From Microbacterium testaceum StLB037 (GTDB taxonomy: Bacteria > Actinomycetota > Actinomycetes > Actinomycetales > Microbacteriaceae), in contig NZ_FNJN01000001.1 of the NCBI RefSeq assembly GCF_900104345.1, forward strand, positions 434,001 to 498,000: a DNA stretch of 64,000 nucleotides, in the 5' to 3' direction. Shown piece by piece: positions 57,559 to 64,000 of the stretch (the stretch's first letter is position 1; every line of letters starts with the position of its first letter). A program made the position numbers and the translations under genes. The notes under the pieces are model-generated. The model saw only the letters and a list, made by a program, of their open reading frames with translations, searched no databases and was not told the origin of the DNA.

Positions 57559-58459
57559 CGACACCCCCGACGCCGTCGCCCTCGCGACGGCCCCCGAGCC
57601 CGCGTCGGACGCCGAGCTCGCTTCGGCCGCCGATCCGACGTCTATCCCCGAGCCTGTCGAAGGGGCCGGATCCGACGCAACCGGCTTCCGCGTCACCCTC
57701 CCCGTCTTCGACGGCCCGTTCGACCTGCTGCTGACCCTGATCTCGCGCGCCGAGCTCGACATCACCGAGGTCGCCCTCAGTCGTGTCACCGACGAGTTCA
57801 TCGCCTATCTGCGGGCGATGGGGCCCGAGAGCGATCTCGACGAGGCGTCGGAGTTCCTCGTGGTGGCCGCGACCCTGCTCGACATGAAAATCGCCGGGCT
57901 CCTCCCGCAGGGTGAGCTGGTGGATGCCGAGTCGGTGGCCCTCCTCGAGGCCCGCGACCTGCTGTTCGCCCGCCTGCTGCAGTACCGAGCGTTCAAGGAG
58001 GTCTCGGCGTGGTTCGCGCGGTGCCTGCAGCGCGAGGACAAGCGGCACACGCGCAACGTCCGGCTCGACGAGAAGTACCGCAGCGCCGTGCCGGAGCTGA
58101 AGTGGACGCTCAGCGCCGACGATTTCGCCGCGCTCGCGGTGGTCGCCTTCGCACCGAAGCAGATCCCCACGGTGGGACTCGACCACCTGCACGCGCCCCT
58201 GGTCAGCATCCGCGAGCAGGCCGCGATCGTGGTGACCCTGCTGCGTTCCGCGGGGACCCTGAACTTCCGCGACCTCGTTGCCGGGGTCACCGAGACGGGG
58301 GTCGTCGTCGCACGATTCCTGTCGATCCTCGAGCTGTACCGCCACGCCGCGCTGTCGTTCGAGCAGCTCGAGCCGCTCGGCGAGCTCACCCTGCGCTGGA
58401 CCGCCGAGAGGTGGTCGGAAGAGAACCTCGCCGCCCTGGGAGCCGACTATGACCGATGA
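57542..58459 (+). CDS. scpA: segregation and condensation protein ScpA
   Basis: The kleisin subunit that bridges SMC heads, about 305 aa. The kleisin N-terminus is FRVTLPVFDGPFDLLLTLIS, near residue 47. SEFLVVAATLLDMKIAGLLPQ and the C-terminal winged helix around LRWTAERWSEENLAAL are typical. The first ~45 residues are a variable, acidic linker and contain a REP-like insertion. GTG 57542 overlaps the end of parA by 17 nt, and the C-terminus overlaps scpB. Confidence 0.92.
   Translation: MAPSPDDTPDAVALATAPEPASDAELASAADPTSIPEPVEGAGSDATGFRVTLPVFDGPFDLLLTLISRAELDITEVALSRVTDEFIAYLRAMGPESDLDEASEFLVVAATLLDMKIAGLLPQGELVDAESVALLEARDLLFARLLQYRAFKEVSAWFARCLQREDKRHTRNVRLDEKYRSAVPELKWTLSADDFAALAVVAFAPKQIPTVGLDHLHAPLVSIREQAAIVVTLLRSAGTLNFRDLVAGVTETGVVVARFLSILELYRHAALSFEQLEPLGELTLRWTAERWSEENLAALGADYDR
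57646..57665. repeat. REP-like palindromic element inside scpA
   Basis: CCCCGAGCCTGTCGAAGGGG resembles the widespread actinobacterial intergenic motif CCCTGAGCCTGTCGAAGGG. Here it is translated as IPEPVEG within the non-conserved ScpA N-terminus. Confidence 0.6.
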
Positions 58460-59075
58460 CTCCGTGATCGACACCGCGTCCGCGCAGGCCCCGATCCCCG
58501 CGCAGCGCCCGAGTGACGCGGCATCCGTCGCCCGTCGCCTCGAGGCGATCCTGCTGGTCCTCGACGAGCCGCAGAGCCTCGTAAGCCTCGCCGCCGCCGT
58601 CGGCGCGCCCGTGCCGGCTGTCCGACAGGCCGTCGAGGCGCTCGTGGCTGACTACGACGGTCGGACCGGGGGACCGGTGCGGGGCTTCGAGCTGCGCGAG
58701 GTCGGCGGTGGGTGGCGGCTCTACGTGCGCGAGGAGTACGACGACGTCGTCGGCGAGTTCGTCAACACGCAGGCGCCCTCGCGCCTGTCGCAGGCGGCGC
58801 TCGAGACCCTGGCCGTCATCGCCTACAAGCAGCCCGTGACCCGGGGGCAGGTGGCCTCCATCCGCGCGGTGAACGTCGACTCGGTGGTGCGCACGCTGCT
58901 GTCGCGCGGTCTCATCACGGAGGTCTTCACCGACTCCGACACGGGCGCGATCCACTACGGAACGACCGACCAGCTCCTGGTCAACCTCGGCATCAACTCG
59001 CTCGACGAGCTGCCGCACATCTCGCCGTTGCTCGACGACGGCTCGGACGGATTCGACGGAGAGGTACTGAAATGA
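58449..59075 (+). CDS. scpB: segregation and condensation protein ScpB
   Basis: The dimeric winged-helix subunit of the SMC-ScpAB condensin, 208 aa. LEAILLVLDEPQSLVSLAAAV and the motif LSQAALETLAVIAYKQPVTR, followed by VRTLLSRGLI, are diagnostic. ATG 58449 overlaps scpA by 11 nt. The stop overlaps the rluB start. Confidence 0.95.
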   Translation: MTDDSVIDTASAQAPIPAQRPSDAASVARRLEAILLVLDEPQSLVSLAAAVGAPVPAVRQAVEALVADYDGRTGGPVRGFELREVGGGWRLYVREEYDDVVGEFVNTQAPSRLSQAALETLAVIAYKQPVTRGQVASIRAVNVDSVVRTLLSRGLITEVFTDSDTGAIHYGTTDQLLVNLGINSLDELPHISPLLDDGSDGFDGEVLK

Positions 59076-59875
59076 GCGACGCTTCAGACGCAGCGACAGA
59101 GGGCGCGGGCTCGGCGAGCGAGGACGGCATCCGCCTGCAGAAGGTGCTGGCGAACAGGGGAGTGGCCTCGCGCCGCGTCGCCGAGCAAATGATCGTCGAA
59201 GGACGCGTGCGCGTGAACGGTCTCGTCGTCACCGAGCTCGGTCGCCGCATCCACCCCGAGACCGACCTGGTCGACGTCGACGGCACGGCCATCCAGCTCG
59301 ACGAGTCCAAGCGTTACGTCATCCTCAACAAGCCCACCGGGGTCGTGAGCTCGATGAGCGACGACCGCGGTCGCCCCGACCTCCGTCAGTACACGAAGGA
59401 CTGGGACGAGCGGCTCTACAACGTCGGACGACTGGATGCCGACACGAGCGGCCTGCTGGTGCTGACCAACGACGGCGACCTCGCCCACGTGCTCGCGCAC
59501 CCCTCGTTCGGGGTGACGAAGGTCTACATCGCCAAGGTCGAGGGGCAGGTGCTGCCGCAGACGATCCAGCGCCTCATCAAGGGCGTCGACCTCGAGGACG
59601 GGCGCATCGTCGCCGACAAGGCGCGGCTGCTCGACTCCTCGCGGGGCGAGAGCCTGGTCGAGCTGACCCTGCACTCGGGCAAGAACCGGATCGTCCGACG
59701 GATGATGGCCGAGGTCGGTCATCCGGTCGTCGAGCTGGTCCGTCGGCAGTTCGGGCCGCTCCACCTGGGAACTCTCCCGGTGGGGAAGGCCCGCGAGTTG
59801 ACTACAGTAGAACGAGGTGCCCTGCTCACGCTGTCCCGTCAGGACGACAGCGCTCCGGCCGATCCGGCGGAGTGA
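59072..59875 (+). CDS. rluB: RluB/RsuA-family pseudouridine synthase
   Basis: 267 aa. An N-terminal S4 domain (IRLQKVLANRGVASRRVAEQ) is followed by the catalytic domain, with its Asp in GRLDADTSGLLVLTNDG and KPTGVVSSMSDD nearby. The C-terminal GKNRIVRRMMAEVGHPV is the RsuA-group signature. It probably modifies the 23S rRNA helix near the peptidyl-transferase centre; RluB and RluE targets cannot be told apart here. ATG overlaps scpB. Confidence 0.93.
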   Translation: MSDASDAATEGAGSASEDGIRLQKVLANRGVASRRVAEQMIVEGRVRVNGLVVTELGRRIHPETDLVDVDGTAIQLDESKRYVILNKPTGVVSSMSDDRGRPDLRQYTKDWDERLYNVGRLDADTSGLLVLTNDGDLAHVLAHPSFGVTKVYIAKVEGQVLPQTIQRLIKGVDLEDGRIVADKARLLDSSRGESLVELTLHSGKNRIVRRMMAEVGHPVVELVRRQFGPLHLGTLPVGKARELTTVERGALLTLSRQDDSAPADPAE

Positions 59876-59927
59876 GCCTCTCGGGCGCTTCGCGGTGCGA
59901 GCGGCGCCGCCCAGGGCAGGAGACCCG

Positions 59928-61061
59928 ATGAGCGAACCGAACGGAACGTCCGCGCGCGCGGCCGGGCCTTTGGCGACCCGAACGAGCGGCACCGTCCGCG
60001 TCGTCGGCTCGGGCCTGCTCGGCGCGAGCATCGGTCACGCGCTGACCGCCCGCGGCGTCGACGTCGTGCTCGTCGACGCGTCTCCCTCGCAGCTGCGCCT
60101 GGCCATCGACTACGGCGCCGGTCGCGCAGAGCGCCCCGACGACCGTCCCTCGCTGATCGTCGTGGCCGTGCCGCCCGACGTGACGGCCGACGTCGTGCAG
60201 CGCGAGCTCGAGACGTTCCCGGATGCCGTCGTCACCGACGTCGCGAGCGTCAAGCTCGAACCGCTGCGTACCCTCCGCGAACGAGGGGTCGATCTCACGC
60301 GCTACATCGGCTCGCACCCTATGGCCGGGCGCGAGCGCGGAGGAGCGATCTCGGCCCGCGCCGACATCTTCGTCGGCCGCCCCTGGGTCGTGTGCCGCGA
60401 CGGCGAGACCTCGGCCTACGACCTGTCCCTCGTCGAGGGCCTTGCCCTCGACCTCGGCGCCACGCTCATCGAGATGACGCCCGAAGAGCACGACGAGTCC
60501 GTCGCTCTCATGTCGCACGTGCCGCAGCTGGTGGCGAGCCTCCTCGCCGGCCGCTTCGTCGAGGCGCCGGACGGGTCCCTGCGTCTTGCGGGCCAGGGCG
60601 TGCGCGACACGACCCGCATCGCGGCATCCGCTCCCGAACTTTGGGTGCAGATCCTGGGCGCGAACGCGGCGCCCGTCGTCGCGGTCCTCGACCAGCTCGC
60701 GGCCGACCTCACGGATGTCGCCGAAGCCCTGCGCGATCCCGAGGTGCCCGGTGCCCGCCGCGCGGTGGCCGACACCATCCGCCGCGGCAACGAGGGCGTG
60801 GAACGCCTGCCCGGCAAGCACGGCCAGAACCGCCGCTTCGATACCTTCGTCGTCATGGTCGACGACACCTCCGGCCAGCTGGGGCGCCTGTTCGGCGAGC
60901 TCGGCGACCTCGACGTCAACGTCGAAGACCTACGCCTCGAGCACTCGCCCGGTGCCCCGTTCGGCCTGGCCGAGATCAGCGTCGTCCCCGACGCGGTCCG
61001 CCGCGCCGTCGACGGCCTCCAGCAGCGCGGTTGGCGGATTGCGAGCACCACCCATGACTGA
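59928..61061 (+). CDS. tyrA: prephenate dehydrogenase TyrA with ACT domain
   Basis: Makes 4-hydroxyphenylpyruvate for tyrosine. 377 aa. The NAD loop is [16 protein letters not shown] near residue 25, and the catalytic/substrate motif is [14 protein letters not shown]-terminal ACT domain ([20 protein letters not shown] onward, residues ~300-372) implies amino-acid feedback control. CAGGAGA lies ~6 nt upstream of ATG. It is placed 52 nt after rluB and overlaps cmk by 8 nt. Confidence 0.94.
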   Translation: MSEPNGTSARAAGPLATRTSGTVRVVGSGLLGASIGHALTARGVDVVLVDASPSQLRLAIDYGAGRAERPDDRPSLIVVAVPPDVTADVVQRELETFPDAVVTDVASVKLEPLRTLRERGVDLTRYIGSHPMAGRERGGAISARADIFVGRPWVVCRDGETSAYDLSLVEGLALDLGATLIEMTPEEHDESVALMSHVPQLVASLLAGRFVEAPDGSLRLAGQGVRDTTRIAASAPELWVQILGANAAPVVAVLDQLAADLTDVAEALRDPEVPGARRAVADTIRRGNEGVERLPGKHGQNRRFDTFVVMVDDTSGQLGRLFGELGDLDVNVEDLRLEHSPGAPFGLAEISVVPDAVRRAVDGLQQRGWRIASTTHD

Positions 61062-61809
61062 TCCCACCCCCGCCCTGTTCCGGCCCGGCCTCGCCGCGCC
61101 CGGCTTCGCGGCCCCCGCCGAGGGGTCGTCCGCGCCCGTCATCGTGGCGATCGACGGCCCCGCCGGCAGCGGCAAGTCGAGCGTGTCGAAGGCCTCCGCC
61201 GCCCGTCTCGGGTACGGCTTCCTCGACACGGGTGCCGCCTACCGCGCCCTCGCGTGGCACGCTCTCGCCCACGGTGCCGACACCTCCGACGCCACCGCGG
61301 TGCTCGAGGTGTTCGGCGACTTCGACTACGCGATCTCGCTCGACACGACCGACCGCTGGGTGCGTGTCGGGGGCGTCGACGTGACCACCGCGATCCGCGA
61401 GTCCCGCGTGACCGACGCCGTCAGCGGCGTCGCCCGCGTGGCCCCCGTGCGCCAGGCGGTGAACCAGTTGTTCCGTCGGCTCGTGGCATCCGCCGGTCTT
61501 CCCGGTGTCGTTGTCGAGGGGCGGGACATCACCACGGTGGTCTTCCCCGACGCGCCCGTGCGCATCCTGTTGACCGCCGCTCCCGAGGTGCGTGCGGCGC
61601 GCCGCAGCGCGGAGATGACGGATCAGGATGCCGCCAAGGTCGCCGCAGCCCTCCACCAGCGCGACGCCGCTGATTCCACGGTCGTCGACTTCCTCACCGC
61701 CGCCCCCGGCGTCGAGGTCGTCGATTCGACCCACCTTGATTTCGAACAGACCGTCGACGCCGTGCTGAGCGTCGTCGACTCCACGATGGGAGCCCGCGAT
61801 GGGCGTTGA
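61054..61809 (+). CDS. cmk: cytidylate kinase
   Basis: Phosphorylates CMP/dCMP. 251 aa, including a ~25-aa N-terminal extension. Walker A is [13 protein letters not shown] near residues 34-46. Then [27 protein letters not shown] (NMP-binding) and [15 protein letters not shown] (LID) follow. ATG 61054 overlaps tyrA and the end overlaps der by 11 nt. Confidence 0.95.
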   Translation: MTDPTPALFRPGLAAPGFAAPAEGSSAPVIVAIDGPAGSGKSSVSKASAARLGYGFLDTGAAYRALAWHALAHGADTSDATAVLEVFGDFDYAISLDTTDRWVRVGGVDVTTAIRESRVTDAVSGVARVAPVRQAVNQLFRRLVASAGLPGVVVEGRDITTVVFPDAPVRILLTAAPEVRAARRSAEMTDQDAAKVAAALHQRDAADSTVVDFLTAAPGVEVVDSTHLDFEQTVDAVLSVVDSTMGARDGR

Positions 61810-63322
61810 AGACGAGTACGAAGGCGGGCCCGACCAGCTCGCCGAGAAGATGGAGCAGCTCGACGAGGTGCTCGCCGAACAGCGGGCCGAAGCGCTGCGC
61901 GCGGGCCTCGAGGACTTCGACCTCGACGAGGAAGACGCCGCCCTCCTCGCGGGTCTCGCCTCGGGTGAGGGAGCGATCGAGTTCCTGCCGGCGCTGCCGG
62001 TGGTCGCGATCGTCGGTCGCCCCAACGTCGGCAAGTCGGCGCTGGTGAACCGCATCCTCGGTCGCCGCGAGGCCGTGGTCGAGGACACCCCCGGTGTCAC
62101 CCGCGACCGCGTGACCTACAAGGCCGAGTGGCTCGACCGGCGCTTCTCGCTGGTGGACACCGGCGGCTGGGAGCCCGACGCGAAGGGCATCGACCGCTCG
62201 GTCGCCGCGCAAGCCGAGGTCGCGATCGACCTGGCCGACATCGTCCTCTTCGTGGTGGATGCCACGGTGGGAGCGACCTCGACCGACGAGCACGTCGTGA
62301 AGCTGCTGCGCAAGAGCGGCAAGCCGGTCTTCCTCATCGCCAACAAGGTCGATGACGCCCGCCACGAGCCCGAGGCCGCCGCGCTGTGGAACCTCGGACT
62401 CGGCGAGCCGCACCCCGTCTCGGCGATCCACGGCCGCGGTGTGGCCGACCTGCTCGACGAGATCATGAAGGAGCTGCCCGACGTGTCGGCGGTCGCCAAG
62501 TACGAGATCGGCGGACCCCGCCGCGTGGCGATCCTCGGCCGCCCGAACGTCGGCAAGTCGTCGCTGCTCAACAAGGCCGCCGGCGAAGAGCGCGTCGTCG
62601 TCAACGAGCTCGCCGGCACCACCCGCGACCCGGTGGACGAAGTCGTGGAGCTCGGTGGCAAGCTGTGGACGCTCGTCGACACCGCCGGCATCCGTCGCCG
62701 CGTGCACCTCTCTCAGGGCGCCGACTTCTACGCGTCGCTGCGCACCTCGACCGCTCTGGAGAAGTCCGAGGTCGCGGTCGTCGTGATCGACGTCTCGCAG
62801 CCCATCAGCGTGCAGGACCTCAACATCATCGACCTCGTGCTCGAGTCGGGTCGCGCGCTCGTGCTGGCGTTCAACAAGTGGGATCGCCTCAACGACGACG
62901 ACATGGAGAACCAGGACCGTCGCCGTTACCTCGAGCGCGAGATCGAGCAGGACCTCGCGCACGTCGCGTGGGCCCCGCGCGTGAACATCTCGGCCCGCAC
63001 CGGTCGCCACCTCGACAAGCTCGTGCCGGCCCTCGAGCAGGCGCTCGAGTCGTGGGACACCCGCATTCCGACCGGAAAGTTCAACGCCTTCCTCTCGGAG
63101 CTCGTCGCCGAGCACCCCCACCCGCTGCGCGGCGGCAAGCAGCCGCGCATCCTGTTCGGCACGCAGGCGGCCACGCGTCCGCCGACATTCGTGCTGTTCA
63201 CGACCGGGTTCCTCGACCCGGGCTACCGCCGGTTCATCCAGCGGCGCCTGCGCGAGATCTACGGCTTCGAGGGCACCCCGATCGTGCTCAACATGCGCAT
63301 CCGCGAGAAGCGCCAGCGCTAA
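61799..63322 (+). CDS. der: ribosome-assembly GTPase Der (EngA)
   Basis: 507 aa. Two tandem G domains: [15 protein letters not shown] with DTGGWEP, and [15 protein letters not shown] with DTAGIRRR, each with an NK[VW]D motif (NKVDD, NKWDR). A C-terminal KH-like domain ends in [13 protein letters not shown]. An acidic N-terminal extension of ~55 residues precedes the first G domain. cmk-der coupling is conserved in actinobacteria. Last gene of the operon, with a terminator 7 nt after the stop. Confidence 0.97.
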   Translation: MGVEDEYEGGPDQLAEKMEQLDEVLAEQRAEALRAGLEDFDLDEEDAALLAGLASGEGAIEFLPALPVVAIVGRPNVGKSALVNRILGRREAVVEDTPGVTRDRVTYKAEWLDRRFSLVDTGGWEPDAKGIDRSVAAQAEVAIDLADIVLFVVDATVGATSTDEHVVKLLRKSGKPVFLIANKVDDARHEPEAAALWNLGLGEPHPVSAIHGRGVADLLDEIMKELPDVSAVAKYEIGGPRRVAILGRPNVGKSSLLNKAAGEERVVVNELAGTTRDPVDEVVELGGKLWTLVDTAGIRRRVHLSQGADFYASLRTSTALEKSEVAVVVIDVSQPISVQDLNIIDLVLESGRALVLAFNKWDRLNDDDMENQDRRRYLEREIEQDLAHVAWAPRVNISARTGRHLDKLVPALEQALESWDTRIPTGKFNAFLSELVAEHPHPLRGGKQPRILFGTQAATRPPTFVLFTTGFLDPGYRRFIQRRLREIYGFEGTPIVLNMRIREKRQR

Positions 63323-63329
63323 TCCGCGT

Positions 63330-63370
63330 CGAAAGCGCCTCGTCCCCGTCGTGGGGGCGGGGCGCTTTCG
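63330..63370 (+). terminator. der terminator
   Basis: CGAAAGCGCC (63330-63339) pairs with GGCGCTTTCG (63361-63370), with a further CCCC/GGGG pairing inside the loop. Confidence 0.8.
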
Positions 63371-63407
63371 CGTGCGGGGGCGTCTGCGGGTGCGGGTTTC
63401 TCGCGAA

Positions 63408-63498
63408 ACTGCACCTCGCTGACACCTTCGCTGCAGGCTGACGCGGGTTCTGTCATGTCTCAGGACAGGCTGACGCGGGTTCGTCAGCGAGATGCAGT
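63408..63498. repeat. 91-nt composite intergenic repeat
   Basis: The outer arms ACTGCACCTCGCTGAC (63408-63423) and GTCAGCGAGATGCAGT (63483-63498) pair at 15 of 16 positions. Inside are two identical 17-nt direct repeats, CAGGCTGACGCGGGTTC (63434-63450 and 63466-63482). No coding potential is seen. It looks like a REP/BIME- or MITE-type unit likely to recur in the genome. Confidence 0.7.
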
Positions 63499-63560
63499 CT
63501 CGAGCGCGCCGGGGCCGCGAGGCGCGACGCAACCGGGCCCACATCCGACCGGGAGGTCGA

Positions 63561-63566
63561 TACAGT
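63561..63566 (+). promoter_or_regulatory. -10 element of the DUF805 gene
   Basis: TACAGT lies 55 nt before ATG 63622, giving a leader with a CAGGAGA ribosome-binding site. Confidence 0.4.
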
Positions 63567-63621
63567 GCTCTCGCGACGGCGACGCCGTGGCATCCGCCCT
63601 CTCTTGACGCCAGGAGACCCC

Positions 63622-64000
63622 ATGACCACCGCCGGCCCGCCGCTCGACCAGCCGTACGACGGCGCGCCGCTAGGCGCCGCGGTCCGCCGCGTCTTCGCGA
63701 AGTACGCCACCTTCCACGGGCGTGCGAGTCGCAGCGAGTACTGGTGGTGGGTGCTGACCGCCGCCGTCGTGGGCACGGTGCTGAACGCGCTGCCTACGCT
63801 GACCGATGGCATCCGGATCGAAGCCGACGGCTCGACGACCATCACCGGACCGCACGGGGTGATCCTCGGGGCGATCTGGCTCGTGTGGGCTCTCGCGACG
63901 ATCATCCCCACGTTCGCCGTGCTCGTACGGCGCCTGCACGACACCGGTCGCAGCGGTTTCTGGGTGTTCATCGGGCTGGTGCCGTTGATCGGCGCCCTGG
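63622..64000 (+). CDS. DUF805 membrane protein, truncated by the window edge
   Basis: The first 126 residues of a frame that stays open to the end. After a polar N-terminus come FAKYATFHGRASRSEYWWWVL (the DUF805 Phe-x-Gly-Arg-x-Ser-Arg-x-Glu-[FY]-Trp motif), hydrophobic helices, and VRRLHDTGRSGFWVFIGLVP, the second DUF805 motif. CAGGAGA lies 6 nt upstream of ATG. The family is membrane-bound with unknown function. The C-terminus is outside the window. Confidence 0.9.
   Translation, partial: MTTAGPPLDQPYDGAPLGAAVRRVFAKYATFHGRASRSEYWWWVLTAAVVGTVLNALPTLTDGIRIEADGSTTITGPHGVILGAIWLVWALATIIPTFAVLVRRLHDTGRSGFWVFIGLVPLIGAL

Noticed and set aside
61694..63544. 616-codon frame antisense to der
   Set aside because: Mirror frame of the two G domains; composition typical of antisense GC-rich DNA.

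Overview
The window is an ordinary, densely coding chromosomal segment of a high-GC actinobacterium. Gene order (dapB, thyA-folA, dapA-rnj, ftsK-pgsA-cinA-clgR-DUF3046-recA-recX, miaB-miaA-dapF, hflX, lexA/LysM, hisCBHA, infC-rpmI-rplT, pheST, argCJBDF-argH, parA-scpAB-rluB-tyrA-cmk-der), codon use and protein sequences fit Microbacteriaceae, most likely Microbacterium. I see no prophage, transposase, CRISPR array, rRNA or tRNA gene.

Layout. 0-9.5 kb: lysine/DAP synthesis (dapB, dapA) around thymidylate/folate genes (thyA, folA), a thioredoxin-DUF4395 pair, OsmC, a sugar-nucleotide-epimerase-like protein and RNase J. 9.5-19.6 kb: the actinobacterial DNA translocase and damage-response block (ftsK, pgsA, cinA, clgR, DUF3046, recA, recX), followed by a convergent 851-aa LuxR/LAL-type regulator. 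19.8-28.8 kb: tRNA modification (miaB, miaA), dapF, a methyltransferase, hflX, an S9 peptidase and lexA. 29-34 kb: a small LysM protein divergent from lexA, hisCBHA, an SseB-like protein and DUF1844. 34-40 kb: the infC-rpmI-rplT operon, an RNA methyltransferase and a gluABCD-type amino-acid importer. 40-52 kb: pheST and the arginine operon, which carries a membrane acyltransferase-like gene between argF and argH and lacks argR and argG. 52-64 kb: satD plus a membrane protein, DUF2510, tyrS, DUF4184, the parA-scpA-scpB-rluB-tyrA-cmk-der operon, and a truncated DUF805 gene at the right edge.

The most interesting signals are regulatory. (1) A nine-base box, ATGTCGGAG, lies exactly 8 nt from a TANNNT -10 hexamer upstream of ftsK, recA and an S9 peptidase, with an imperfect copy between lexA and the LysM gene. 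It matches the PafBC/RecA-NDp type of LexA-independent DNA-damage promoter. recA also has a perfect LexA box. (2) A candidate 31-codon, arginine-rich, leaderless leader peptide lies just upstream of argC, in an intergenic region that also holds a 17-bp perfect inverted repeat and a 20-nt palindrome. (3) At least 14 transcription units show TANNNT placed exactly 6 nt before the start codon, so leaderless mRNAs appear to be the usual form here. (4) infC appears to start at a rare ATC codon behind a long structured leader and shares an overlapping -10 with divergent DUF1844. (5) The heptamer GGATGCC/GGCATCC is strikingly frequent on both strands and independent of reading frame.

All calls come from reading the sequence by eye. 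Family assignments rest on visible motifs and neighbourhood, and no database search was run.
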